Of a stretch of DNA of 64,000 bases, positions 1 through 11,330 are shown in pieces. The position numbers and the translations under genes are program-made. Within the stretch, counting starts at the first letter, position 1. Each line of letters begins with the position of its first letter. Origin of the DNA: Flaccisagitta enflata. Lineage: Eukaryota > Chaetognatha > Sagittoidea > Aphragmophora. A model generated the notes under the pieces. The model searched no databases. It saw nothing but the letters and a program-made list of their open reading frames with translations, and was not told where the DNA came from. The stretch covers positions 37,820,001-37,884,000 of the forward strand of contig OZ231127.1 in NCBI GenBank assembly GCA_965153355.1, read 5' to 3'.

Positions 1-300
1 AACAAAACGAAATTAAATTTTGAAGGTGAATATAACAGCATTCTTGTAATGATTACAATTCGTGATTTGGGCACATGAATGAAATGAAACAAGGCTTTCC
101 GATATTTTTCTCAACAGAGCTTAACTGCGATTTTCCCGCATTAGACGTACGGTTTCATCCTAAAATATCATGTCCTAAGAAGCAATACTTTCTTCTTCAC
201 AACAAAACCAATTTTAAGGTAATAATCTGTAAAAAAAGAAATAATGCGGGGTTACATATTTACAATATCGTCACGGAAAGTTAGTCAGGGACGAATACCC
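1..300. other. Intergenic, nothing recognised
   Basis: AT-rich sequence. Short open frames here have no recognisable motif and no supporting splice context. I see no gene. Confidence 0.4.
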
Positions 301-330
301 CCCTCACACACGCTCACACACGCACGCACG

Positions 331-410
<80 letters not shown>

Positions 411-455
411 AACACAAACACAAACACACGCACATACACATACACAAACACAACG
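301..455. repeat. (CA)n microsatellite
   Basis: Long CA/TG dinucleotide array, imperfect at both ends (CACG and CACAAA variants). Open frames through it (His-Thr or Cys-Val runs) are artefacts of the repeat. Confidence 0.97.
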
Positions 456-1380
456 CCGCGCCCGTTTTGTTGTTACACAGATCGTTTACGATCACAACCA
501 CTTTTACAGAGGCGAGCCAATAAAAAAAAATCTTAGAAACCCTCTTCGTGAAATTTCGATTACTGAGGAGCTAAAGTCAATTTCCACGGTAACAACGACT
601 TGATTTGGTTTTTTCGGTTAAGCGGATGGATATAAAACCGAGAGCACAGGGAATTTCTCACCACCCCTTACTCCCCCCTTCCAGTTGTAATCCTGTATTC
701 ATTCACGTCACCACCTGCAGTTTTCTAGTCGCCACAGCACCACTGTCATCACACCGAAATGCCACCTAAAAACTACCTTGTTGTATCAGTGCCACCGCCA
801 ATTCACCGGCGCCACCGTCATAACCCCAGCGCCACCCCCCCCCACCAGAATCACTGTCACCGCTGACCATATCAGCGTCTTTGTCACCCACTGTCATACT
901 ATCTATGCCAATGTCGCCACTGTAGCCATATCAGCGCAACCGTCATCACTGTCATATCAGCGCCAAAGTCATAATCACGATCAGTGCCAAAATAACCACG
1001 CCGGCTCCACGCCATATCCACGCCATAGTCTCCACTATCACCATAACACCGTAACCGTCACCATGTCAGCTCTACCTGGGCCACTGTCACCACAGTCATC
1101 ATGACAGCGCAACTGCCACCATCTCAGCTCCACCTAGGCCACTGTCACCACTGTCGCCATATCGGCGCCACCTACGGGGCGTAGTTCTTGCCTCCCGAGC
1201 GAGACAATATTAGTCCCCGACTCGAGAAGGGGAACCTTAATTTAAATCGAAATCGCTGCTTAAGCACTATAGGACGAAGTTTATGTCAATTGACGCGCTG
1301 AAAACACATTTTCAAATGGGCATTTTTTCATTTCTTTTATGTTGAATCTTTCTTATAATATTGTTTCATATCACCTATTA
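456..1380. other. Degenerate GCCACYGTCATATCAG-type repeat region
   Basis: From about 680 to 1170 there is a degenerate short tandem repeat built on GCCAC, GTCATC and ATATCAGCGCC words. The flanking sequence has no recognisable gene. The 108-residue open frame at 778-1104 follows the repeat and has no domain. Confidence 0.5.
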
Positions 1381-1470
1381 TGTGTGCCAAAGCACAACTA
1401 TGCAAGTGTGCAAGTATGCAAGTGTGCAAGTATGCAAGTGTGCAACTATGCAAGTGTGCAAGTATACAAA
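1381..1470. repeat. 16-bp minisatellite TGTGCAAGTATGCAAG
   Basis: About five tandem units of TGTGCAAGTATGCAAG with small changes. Confidence 0.9.
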
Positions 1471-1719
1471 TTCAATTTTTAACAGCACTTCCTGTTTCTG
1501 TCGATAATTCAGATTATATCCCCCAGTGAGACAAATGTAGTTTGTTTTGATGTTATTGTTGTAATTTCGTTGTTGTTGATGTTGTTGTTATTGTTAACAC
1601 CCTCGGAAACTGGATAGAGAAAGGGCGACTTGTTGGAATCGAACTCCATTATTTTCTGTTGATGTTTTCGTTAAAACCACAAAAACCTACTTTAAGATGG
1701 CGCAGGGAAAGGAAAATTC

Positions 1720-2390
1720 CTTCCGCCGCCACCTCCTCCTCCTCCTCCTCCTCCTCCTCCTCTTCAACCTCCATGCTTACCTCTCACTTCCTCACAGACA
1801 CAGTGGTACTTATCAAGCAACGACAAAGCAAATTGTTAGCCTTTCCTGCGACCACCTCAAAACCACCCAAATCAGCTATCCTCATTCTCTTCCACCTCAA
1901 ACTACTGCTCATTCTCAATCTCAACCCTATTCTCGTTCTTCCCTTTCTTCCTTCACTCTTCATAGGTCATATTAACCCCTTTAATAACCTCGCTCTCTCT
2001 CCCTGTCAACCTCCTCAATATTCTCCTTATTCACCTCAATCTCCTCCTCCATTCTGCTCCTTACCCTCTCCTCTCCTCATTTTTGTCCTCATTCTTTACC
2101 TCACCGTCCTCATTTCTCATTCTTTTCTTTCACTTCCTCCTCATTTTTGTCCATAATCTCCACCTCATTCTCCTCAATTCTCATTCTTTTCTTTCACTTC
2201 CTCCTCATTTTTGTCCATAATCTCCACCTCATCCTCCTCATTTCTCATTCTTTTCTCCCACTTTCTCCTCATTTTTGTCCTTAATTTCCACCACATCTTC
2301 CTCAGTCCTCATTCTGTTCTACCTCATTCTGTCCTACTTTATTCCGCTTCTCATCCTCTTCGTGCTCCTCGTTTGGCTTCTTCTTCATTC
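1720..2390. repeat. Pyrimidine-rich TCCTCATT minisatellite
   Basis: Starts with a (CTC)n run near 1730-1762. It then passes into longer repeats: a block of about 63 bp containing CTTCCTCCTCATTTTTGTCC recurs at about 2130, 2195 and 2262. Poly-Ser or poly-Leu frames here are repeat artefacts. Confidence 0.8.
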
Positions 2391-2459
2391 TATTGAACCC
2401 AATATTCAAGAAAATAAAGAATCAGAAGAAAAATGTATTTCGCAAAAATTGCCTTCTAG

Positions 2460-2473
2460 TTGTTATTGTTGTT

Positions 2474-2570
<97 letters not shown>

Positions 2571-2640
2571 TTGTTGTTGTTGTTGTTGTTGTTATTGTTG
2601 TTGTTGTTGTTGTTATTATTGTTATTGTTGTTATTGATGT
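2460..2640. repeat. (TTG)n trinucleotide array
   Basis: Nearly pure TTG repeat with a few TTA interruptions. It is one of at least five long TTG/CAA arrays in this window. Confidence 0.97.
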
Positions 2641-2829
2641 CAATGATGTTATTGTCGTTATTGGCCACATAGAGTTATTTCTCGATGTGGTCCATTTTTT
2701 GCTTTTGATTTTGTTATTGTTGTTATGATTTTCTTTTTGTGCAAAAGCATTAATATTACAAAAGTTGGCTTTTATTCTTGTATTTATAAATCCTACCTAC
2801 GACAAGTGGAACAATATGTTTTTGGCTTT

Positions 2830-3073
2830 TTTAGTCGCGTGCTACGCGACTCTACAACCCGCTTTGTCGCTCCGTCCGTCGGTCCGTCGGTCCGTCGGTC
2901 CGTCCGTCCGTCCGTCCGTCCGTCCGTCCCTCCGTCCCTCCGTCACACTTTACTTTTTTTTGGTTTTTGCGGCTTTTGGCCTCACTGCTCCTGCCCAAAT
3001 GATGGAGTGGCCTCAATTATGGCCCCTGCCCACCCGCACGCGACTGGGGTAGCCGTGTATCCGGCCTTGTTAT
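2830..3073 (+). mobile_element. Hairpin/(GTCC)n element, full copy
   Basis: Near-consensus copy. It opens with the perfect hairpin AGTCGCGTGCTACGCGACT, passes through CCGCTTTGTCG into a (GTCC/GTCG)n block (about 2875-2942), then the conserved CTCCTGCCCAAATGAT and GCCCCTGCCCACCCGCACGCGACT, and ends GTATCCGGCCTTGTT. It has no terminal inverted repeats and no coding capacity. The layout fits a non-autonomous Helentron of the mini-me/DINE type; that class is inferred. Confidence 0.8.
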
Positions 3074-3339
3074 TTTAATAATTTGTGATTCAAGATATAT
3101 TCTTCCTTTCTTTCTTTCTTTCTTTCTTTGTGATTCAAGATATATTCTTTCTTCCTCATTTCCGTTTATTCCAAGCCCTAGATGAAATTGCTAGCTGACA
3201 TGACCTTGTCAATTCAGTTTGATTTCTCCATCACTTCCCCTGTCCTCGGTTCTTCAAGACCGAATGAGATTTTATCTTTTTTATTACCATTTATCTATCT
3301 TTTTCTGCCTTTTTTTAAAAACGCACACGCGCGCGCCTG

Positions 3340-3450
<111 letters not shown>

Positions 3451-3552
3451 TGCGGGGGGGGGGGTGCGCCCCTGCCCACCCGCCCGCGATGATATTCTCT
3501 CATCACAAATGCACCAAATTCCTTTAGCTCTCTATAGGATAATTATTACTTT

Positions 3553-3755
3553 TTAGTTGCGGAAGGGTAACTCTATAAGAGGCTTTGTCCGTCCGTTGGT
3601 CCGTCGGTCCGTCGGTCTGTCCATGATGATTGAGTCGAAAGATGGGAAAACCAGCGTTTTGGATACTTTTTATGTGTATTTGTGTGTGGGGTGGCAGTGG
3701 GGGTGTTAATCGGAGTTAAATGCCCCTGCCCACAGGGCCGCAACGATTTTGTGAC
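3553..3755 (+). mobile_element. Hairpin/(GTCC)n element, diverged variant
   Basis: Variant with AGTTGCGGAAGGGTAACT in place of the strong hairpin, CTATAAGAGGCTTTGTCC, a short GTCC/GTCG block, and a 3' part containing GTGACCCAGCGTCACTTGTTT. It shares this distinct 3' half with the minus-strand copy at 23046-23370, so it defines a second subfamily. Confidence 0.65.
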
Positions 3756-3805
3756 CCAGCGTCACTTGTTTATATAGGACGTGTTAGCTCCGGGTTACTT
3801 GTCTT

Positions 3806-4121
3806 CAGGCCTGTATATTCTTGAGTTTCCCCCCCCCATGGGGGGAAAAAATCAAAGGGTCTGGAGATGGGGAAGGAAATCAAAGGGGGGAAAAAGAGAA
3901 AAAAAGGAAATTTGGGGAAAACATAACTTTTTACAGTACCAAATCATAAAATTCAATTAGTAAAACACAGTTTAACACTATTTAAAGCTTATCTATATAG
4001 TTTTAATACTGTATGGGGAAGAAAATCATGGATATAAAAACGCGACGCGACGCATCGCGGGGAAGAAAATCAAAGGCAGGGGGGGGAAAAATCAAAAGCG
4101 ACTCAAGAATATACACCCCTG
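3806..4121. mobile_element. Non-autonomous hAT-type element, 316 bp
   Basis: Terminal inverted repeats of about 21 bp: the left end begins CAGGCCTGTATATTC and the right end reads GAATATACACCCCTG. They are flanked by a perfect 8-bp direct duplication CTTGTCTT (3798-3805 and 4122-4129). An 8-bp duplication with CAGGGGTG-like ends is diagnostic of the hAT superfamily. The interior is AT-rich with GGGGAAGAAAATCAAAG motifs and no coding capacity. Related copies lie at 47792-48047, about 55275-55465, 57785-57860 and 60479-60755. Confidence 0.88.
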
Positions 4122-4531
4122 CTTGTCTTATCTCTCTCCTTAGGACGACTACGTGAGGTGTAATATCGTTGGAAATCCTTTGCCTTCTCTGCGCAACTTT
4201 CGGTTTCGGTTGCCATGGACGCAGATTCCATTCGAAGCAAATCAGACCAACAGGATGCATTTCATCCAAGGACCATCTGGTTGGTATCAATGCATTAATG
4301 TGCTCGCGCGCTGATTCAATAAGTACATTAGTACTAATAGTGTATACATATAATTGATTGACTGTGATTGCTGCGCGAGTTGTCATATTAATGCGTCGAT
4401 GATGCAGCAATTTGCTGTCAGAAAACATATACATCACTCGCATTTTATCCAGACAAGCATCTGGTATAAAACTAGTAATGTTACCGAGCAAGCAATTAAT
4501 CGAGCATTAATCGATTAAAATCTTATATTGA

Positions 4532-5038
4532 TTGCTCGAGCAATACAAAAATCCTCGAAGGAAAATTTTTATTCATTTATTTAGAAAACGGCGATTAAAA
4601 CCCAAAGAAAAAGAGAGCAAAATTGAGGAGCTGCAGTCATTTTTAGCGGGAAAGCAAGACAAAGTAGGAAAAGAAAAATTGTCTTCTCAAACGGACATCT
4701 TATCCGAAATAACAAGGCCGCATACACGGCCAATACCAGTCGTGGACGGGTGGGCAGGGGCAGAAATGCATATTTTTCCACTCGAGCGTGACGGACCGAC
4801 CAACCGACGGACGGACAAAGCCTCTTATAGAGTCGCTAGTCCGCGACTAAAAATGGAACTGGCCATTTTTGAAAACACCGGTGAACGGCCAGCAATCCTG
4901 GAAAAGGTATTTTGCGCGATAAAGACTCTCCCTCCCACTTCCGTTGAGGCTGAGCGCCCCTTCTCTGCTGCCGGGATGTTCGTGACTAAATTAAGATCCC
5001 GTTTAAGTGAGAAAACCATCGATGCTCTTATCTCCTGA
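4532..5038 (+). pseudogene. hAT transposase C-terminal remnant
   Basis: Only the C-terminal end of a hAT transposase is left. The segment after 4853 carries the dimerisation-domain signature of this family: LPPTSVEAERPFSAAG followed by LRSRLSEKTIDAL, then a stop at 5036-5038. The charged segment before 4710 (KESKIEELQSFLAGKQDK) is the kind of linker that precedes it. The two parts are separated by an inserted minus-strand hairpin/(GTCC)n element that happens to keep the frame open, so about 48 residues in the middle are not transposase. There is no ATG of its own, no catalytic Asp/Asp/Glu segment and no BED finger, so it cannot encode an active enzyme. Confidence 0.85.
4710..4853 (-). mobile_element. 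Hairpin/(GTCC)n element inserted in hAT remnant
   Basis: Read on the minus strand, the copy begins at 4853 with TAGTCGCGGACTAGCGACT, has a short (GTCC/GTCG)n array (about 4792-4818), the conserved GCCCCTGCCCACCCGTCC segment, and ends GCGGCCTTGTTA at 4710. It interrupts the hAT coding sequence, so it inserted later than the hAT element. Confidence 0.8.
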
Positions 5039-5118
5039 GGAAAAAAACCTTGGTTGCTACAAAATAATTACTTTTTTTGTTTACAACTAAACAGTTTGAA
5101 ACGTCTTACTGCTTTAAC

Positions 5119-5214
5119 AGTGCTTTCACGCTCAAGGAAGAAATCCTGATAATAAGGTTTTATTCATTGGAAAAACATGATTATCATGTTTTTTTCCTTG
5201 AGCGTGAAAGCACT
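5119..5214. mobile_element. Small foldback palindrome
   Basis: Arms of about 20 bp (AGTGCTTTCACGCTCAAGGA and its inverted copy near 5195-5214) flank a short loop region that is itself partly palindromic (AAACATGATTATCATGTTTT). Probably a miniature inverted-repeat element or an arm remnant inside the hAT transposon. Confidence 0.6.
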
Positions 5215-5408
5215 ATAAATATGATAAAAGAAACATCTTTTTCCAATTTCATTTCGTTTTTTTTAGTACTGGTGGCTAGGATACATAGCTATATAGATTA
5301 ATGAGAAAAATCCTCGAAATTGCTCGATTAATGCTCGAGCAAATGACATTCAGGCCAATTAATCATCGAGCAAAATTTTTTTTGCTCGGTAACATCACTA
5401 TATAAAAC

Positions 5409-6025
5409 TAATGCTGACTAATGCGTTGATGAGATTCTTAGTTATAACAGAATGGTTTTTTTTCAATGCAATATTACATTACGGCATAACTCAAGAACCA
5501 ATAAAGATAATCAAATTCTAGAAAAGGATCCTGAAAGAGTATTTTCTCGCATTTTGGTGCCAAATTTTAGCAATAGCTTCAACCTTGATTCGAAGAAAAA
5601 ACATCAGTTGTTTCAAGCCACTATTTTTCAGAGAGGTGAAGATAAGCCAGAAATGTTTTAAAAATACGCTAAATGAAAAACTAGGAGTTATTCGCGCAGT
5701 AACTAGTCAGTGAGGGCTCGCAAGGCCCTCCTCCATATTTCTCAGTTAGGGTATAACGGGGGACATTGTTCCACTTGACATGACAAATAGTATACAAGAT
5801 TTTTTGGGCGGATTCAATAGATATTTCTGAAAAATCGTTTAATAAACAAAATTTCCCAAATAACGTGATATAGCGATATTGAGATTGAGGCTAAGCTGCT
5901 TGACACCTATCGCTAAGCTTTGGCTCAAGAACATACTTTTGCAGGAGCTTTTATCAGAATTCATCTCACACGATTCCTGTATTATGCCATGATTTAATGC
6001 TGCGTTTGAAAAAAATCATACTGTT
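5409..6025. other. Intergenic, nothing recognised
   Basis: AT-rich DNA with a few short open frames of no recognisable family. I see no splice-supported exon. Confidence 0.4.
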
Positions 6026-6258
6026 TTGAATGGCATTTTTAGTCGTGTGCTACGCGACTCTTCACCCCGCTTTGTTGGTCTGTTGGTCCTTAGGTTTATC
6101 CGTTGGTTTGTTTGTCCGTCGGTCAATCCGTCAAACTTTACTTTTTTGGGGATTTTACGATCTTTGGCCTCACTGCTCCTGCACAAATGATCAAGTGACC
6201 ACGAATACTACTCTGCCCACCCGCACGCTACTGGGGTAGCCGTGTATCAGGCCTTGTT
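6026..6258 (+). mobile_element. Hairpin/(GTCC)n element
   Basis: Copy with AGTCGTGTGCTACGCGACT at the left, a mutated GTTG/GTCC block, CTGCTCCTGCACAAATGATC, and the end GTGTATCAGGCCTTGTTT. Confidence 0.8.
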
Positions 6259-6454
6259 TCATTACAACTGTTGAATCGCAATGAATGGAGTCACGGACAC
6301 TTCTATGCTCTGTAGAACTCATTGACATTACTTGCATTGCATTCGTTTCAAGTAGTCGAAAAATATTTGCCCCACATCTTTTTGCTACGCAATTACGGAC
6401 AATTTTAGCTGAATGCCGACAGCCTCCTTTCTTTCTTTCTAACCTCGAAAAACA

Positions 6455-6516
6455 GAAATATGACGACGGACCGACGGACCGACCAACACGACAAGTTCGT
6501 GTCCGCGACTAAAAAT
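6455..6516 (-). mobile_element. Hairpin/(GTCC)n element fragment
   Basis: Minus-strand fragment holding only the GGAC-type array and the terminal GTCCGCGACTAAAAA. It directly abuts the giant (CT)n array. Confidence 0.6.
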
Positions 6517-7618
<1,102 letters not shown>

Positions 7619-7878
7619 TTTCCCGCGTTTCTGGGGACGATCGGAAGGCAAAGACGAAGACGAAGAAGGAAAGTGAAGAAGACGAAGAGGAGGAGGAGGA
7701 GGAGGAAGAGGGAAGAGAAAAGTCAAGAAAGGATGATAGAAGAGATGGACAAGGCAAAGGGGAGAAGGAGAAAGCGAGGAAAGAAAAGAAAGGAGGAAAC
7801 GGGGGCAGAAAATCTCCGGCTGATTCTTCTCAAGATAAAGTCACATCCTCTTCTCCTTCCGCGAAGGGAAAAAAGTAA
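7619..7878 (+). CDS. Candidate host exon, charged Lys/Glu-rich
   Basis: The last copy of the array spacer ends TTTGCTTCAAG at 7618, a reasonable splice acceptor. An open segment follows with non-repetitive codons: GDDRKAKTKTKK, an acidic run (EEDEEEEEEEEEG), a Lys/Arg/Glu segment and the tail SSQDKVTSSSPSAKGKK. It ends either at the TAA of 7876-7878 or at a GTAAGT splice donor starting at 7875. The two signals overlap, so I cannot tell a terminal exon from an internal one. The composition suggests a disordered nuclear or cytoskeletal tail. No family is recognised, and the whole segment could be purine-rich low-complexity DNA. Confidence 0.35.
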
Positions 7879-8119
7879 GTTTTTTGGTCGGATGGCTACG
7901 CGACTCTACAACCTGCTATGTCGGTCCGTCGGTCGATTGGACTCTCCCCTGTTTTATATTTTTGACATATACGACTTTTCTAAGCTCACTGCCTCTGCCC
8001 AAATGCCCAAGTGACCTTGCCCATCAGTGATAAAATAAAAATAGAAACCCCAAATTCTACCCATCACTGCCCCTGACCACCCGCGCGCGACTGGGGTTGC
8101 CGAGTATCTAGCCTTGTTT
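7879..8119 (+). mobile_element. Hairpin/(GTCC)n element
   Basis: Left hairpin eroded (GATGGCTACGCGACTCTACAACC), short array GTCGGTCCGTCGGTCG, conserved CTGCCTCTGCCCAAATG and CCACCCGCGCGCGACTGGGGT, end TATCTAGCCTTGTTT. It carries a short internal insertion near 8020-8070. Confidence 0.75.
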
Positions 8120-8885
8120 CTTTTAGAGATGCGTCAGCAGATTTCCTCAAGACGACTTCACATATGACGGTCCGTTTGCTGGTCTGTTTGAAGGAGTTTC
8201 TGTAGGGATAACCATTGCGCAAAGACGGCCTCGTTGTTTAAAAATATGTTTACAGTTGATTGGTTGGTTGGTTGGTTGGTTGGTTGGTTGGTTGGTTAGT
8301 CTGTCCATGCAATCATCTGTTTTACTATTGTTTGGTGACCGACCTTTCTGCCAAAACGTCTTAGGCTTTGTTTTATTGGAATTGCAGTGAGTCTGCAGAC
8401 TGCGTAGAAGAATAAGAGAATGGGACTGTGGGCGGGGTCAACCTAGGCCCACATTCACATCAACACATTTCTTATACAACGTCATTGTAAGAAAGGTACT
8501 GGATAAAACTTTAAAAGAAAATATCGTGCAAACAATAGCTTTTGGAATGGTCAGAGAGAAGCGAGGAAGAATATTGGGAAGAGAAGAAGAAGAGAAAAAA
8601 ATTCAGATCAAAAATTCAAAATACGGGAAGTAATCAAAAAGTAGTGAACCATTCGCCATGAAAAGGAAAGTCAAGAAAATGCAGAGACAGAAGCAACCTC
8701 TCGTCAGATAACAACACCCAAGGGTTCTATAAAGAATGCGAAATGGACAGCAGGGTGGACAGTTTGGTCCGTAGCTTAAAGAGGCTGATTAGACGGGTAA
8801 ATTATTGCGTAAAGATGGCTGAGGGGAGGGGGTAGCAAAGCAACATATGGAAAAAGAAAAACAGGTCGGCCAAGGGCAATACGTG
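8120..8885. other. Intergenic with short (GGTT)n tract
   Basis: Contains (TTGG)n at 8256-8296 and otherwise unremarkable A-rich DNA. No gene seen. Confidence 0.5.
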
Positions 8886-9537
8886 GTCAGCGATACCCGT
8901 TGCCCTGCTTTGCATGATTGTGAATTGGAGTGAGAGGAAGCAGGGCAGCAGCCCCAAAGGGGTTGAAGTCCTGTAAAACACATGGGGACTTTCATTTGTC
9001 CGTTTGTTTGTCCATCCATCCATTCGTTCATCCCCCCCACGCCCTCTCAGGCCTGGAATCTGCCCTCTCAAGACTGAAATACGCCCTCAAAAACCTGAAA
9101 TCTGCCCTCCCAGGCCTTGAACCTGAGTGGCTGAGAGGACAAATTTCAAGGCTTGAGAGGTCAGATTTCAAGCCTGAGAAGGCAGATTTCAGGCCTGAGA
9201 GGGCAGATTCAAGGCCTGAGAGGGCAGATTCAAGGCCTGAGAGGGCAGAATCAAGGCCTGAGAGGCCATATCTCAGGCCTGAGAGGGCAGATTCAAGGCC
9301 TGAGAGGGCAGATTTCAGGCCTGAGAGGACATATTTCAGGCCTGAGAGGGCAGATTTCAAGCCTGAGGGAGCCGGAGGGGCCAGACGGACAGATGGACAA
9401 ACGGACGGACGGACGGACGGAGGAACGGGAGGACGGGCGGACGGACAGATGGACGGACGGACAGACGGATGAATGGACGGATGGACAAAAGTCCCCCTGT
9501 GTTCTACAGGACTTCCTCCCCTTCTGGGTCGCTGCCC
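8886..9537. mobile_element. Inverted-repeat element with internal 24-bp minisatellite, copy 1
   Basis: Inner arms are inverted copies of each other: GGGCAGCAGCCCCAAAGGGG and GAAGTCCTGTAAAACACATG on the left (8943-8990), against GTGTTCTACAGGACTTC and GGGTCGCTGCCC on the right (9498-9537). Between them lie a GTCC-like block, a minisatellite (about 9045-9370) and a (GGAC)n block (9385-9485). An outer segment GGTCAGCGATACCCGTTGCC (8886) is also shared with the copies at about 20.05 and 50.0 kb. No coding capacity is seen; it is probably a non-autonomous transposon. Confidence 0.75.
9045..9372. repeat. 24-bp minisatellite AGGCCTGAGAGGGCAGATTTC
   Basis: Tandem units of AGGCCTGAGAGGGCAGATTT plus CA, about ten in direct orientation (9135-9372). 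They are preceded by three or four units in the opposite orientation (9045-9120), so the array is head-to-head. Open frames on both strands (Pro-Glu-Arg or Leu-Ser-Gly repeats) are products of the array. Confidence 0.9.
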
Positions 9538-9544
9538 AAAAAGA

Positions 9545-9815
9545 GCAACTGACGAGAGACAGAAAACCATAAAAAGAACAAATGAAGTCTATTAGAGTCT
9601 ATAAGAGAGAGACATAAGAGCATATAAAAAGAGCATCTGAAGAGAGACAGAAGGGCATAAATAAAAGCTTCTGCAGAAAGACATAAGAGCATAAAAAAGA
9701 GCAACTTATGAGTGACAGAAAAGTTTTAAAAATAGCATCTGAAGAGAGACAGATGAACATCAAAAAAGGCATCCAAAGAGAAATAAGAGAGCAACTGAAG
9801 AGAAGGATAGACGAG
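9545..9815. repeat. About 30-bp A/G-rich minisatellite
   Basis: Degenerate tandem units resembling GAGCAACTGAAGAGAGACAG followed by AAGAGCATAAAAAA. The same array resumes at 11057-11171 and 13661-13745. The pieces were therefore one tract later split by insertions. Confidence 0.75.
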
Positions 9816-9982
9816 TATTTGATTTATTTGAATGCCATTTGGATCATCTCGCTTTTTCTGTCCTAAATATTCAGCTAAATTTAGCCCTTTTAATGAAATT
9901 AAATCCTGTTCCTTCCTAGCTTGTATTTTGTAACAGGAATGTAAGTAGAAAATGTCTCAGCATTAATTTTTGCAAATATTTT

Positions 9983-10120
9983 TAGGTGCGACAAAGCACC
10001 TCTATAACTGGCTGTGTCCGTTGGTTGGTTGGTCGGTCGGTCGGTGGGTTGGTAACGCATTCGTTCAACGATCCACACGTCGCACCTTATTGGCCTACTT
10101 GGCCTTGTTACTTTTCTCAA
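9983..10120 (+). mobile_element. Hairpin/(GTCG)n element, short variant
   Basis: Third subfamily: hairpin AGGTGCGACAAAGCACCT, CTCTATAACTGGCTGTGTCC, a GGTT/GGTC array, then ACGCATTCGTTCAACGATCC and the end GCCTACTTGGCCTTGTTA. Matching copies lie at 16373-16603, 44315-44457 and 46783-46918 (minus). Confidence 0.75.
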
Positions 10121-10856
10121 GGCTAGAGAAGCTTCTTTTTTGATGACTGATAAAATTTGGGCCTTGAAACTAGGTACCACCTCTTTGTTATTTTCGTTTC
10201 CAAAAATTCACGACTGTTTTTCTCTAATGTGTCGTGTTTATAAAGTGACAAAAATAGATTCATTATTATTTTATTGAATAAAATTCTCCTACTTTGCTAT
10301 TGCCTTTTGGGCAATATAAGAAAGTTGGGCCATTTCCCAACCGAGAGTAAAGACTTTTTAAAATTCATAGCTAAGAGATGGCGCCAACCAGAGGTTTCTA
10401 CGATCAGTAATTTTCGAGTTATGATTTTTTGAATCTTTATTCATTTTTTCACATTTTGTACATTTTTCCCAAAAATAAGATAATAAATTAGTTAAAGTTC
10501 TTTTGAACTTTAAAATGTCTTAGGTGTTAATTGTGCATACTAACAACACATTGAGTGCACCAGTCGGTTTGAAAAAGCTGCAGGCCTGCTCACATGGTCA
10601 CAGAATTTGTTAAAAGTTTAAAACTGACCAAAGACAAAAATTGGCCAAAACATTAATAATGCATTTGCTGACTGATATGACTGAGCCTGCCTACAAGAGC
10701 AGCAGTCTAGAACCTCATAATTGAGGGAATATTTGCTAAATTAAATTGCCAGAAATAAAAGAGGCTTGGCAGAGAAGAGAAATCTCAGGTTTAAAACTTT
10801 TTTCAGGTCGGCGATAGTCGCCTTTATTGGATTATATCAGAGAGAAACATGAGCAT
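10121..10856. other. Intergenic, nothing recognised
   Basis: AT-rich unique-looking sequence. No open frame with a recognisable motif. Confidence 0.4.
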
Positions 10857-11056
10857 GAACAAGGCCGGATACACGGCTACCGAATTAGCGTGCAGGTGGG
10901 CAGGGGCCATGTTTGAGGTCACCAGACCATTTGGGCAGAAGCAGTGAGTTCAAAGAAATAAAATCATAAAAAAAAAGTGTGACCAACCGACTAACCAACG
11001 GACAAAGCGGGTTGTAGAGTCGCGGGTTGTAGAGTCGCGTGCACGCGACTAAAAAG
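10857..11056 (-). mobile_element. Hairpin/(GTCC)n element
   Basis: Minus-strand copy ending AACAAGGCCGGATACACGGC at 10857-10880. The hairpin segment is duplicated (GGTTGTAGAGTCGCG twice, 11008-11040) and closes GTGCACGCGACTAAAAAG. It is inserted in the A/G-rich minisatellite. Confidence 0.8.
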
Positions 11057-11330
11057 AGCATCTTTAGAGAGACAAAAACTCATAGAAAAGAGCCGCAAAA
11101 GAGGAATAAGATAGCAAAAAAAATAGCAACAGAAGAAATACAGAAGAGCATGAAAAAAGTGCAACTAAAGAGCAGGCCTGAGCTATATATCATTTTTGTC
11201 AACTATACAATACCAATACAATACTTTCAAGTATTGGGACAATACAATACAATACCAATACAATACAATATCCATTAAAATTATATACAATACATTATTA
11301 TAGCATACAATATAATATATATATTCTTTT

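Larger units (their letters stand above)
4473..5400 (+). mobile_element. Decayed hAT DNA transposon with 8-bp target duplication
   Basis: Terminal inverted repeats match TAGTRATGTTACCGAGCAA at 4473 and, inverted, at 5400. Both ends are flanked by the same 8-bp word TATAAAAC (4465-4472 and 5401-5408), as hAT transposases produce. Inside is the 3' end of a hAT transposase reading frame, one copy of the hairpin/(GTCC)n element (4710-4853), and a small palindrome (5119-5214). At 928 bp it is far shorter than an autonomous hAT element, so most of the transposase gene has been lost. Confidence 0.9.

Noticed and set aside
9028-9570. 180-codon frames on both strands at the 24-bp minisatellite
   Set aside because: The repeat unit is a multiple of three and free of stops, so both strands stay open. 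No domain is present.
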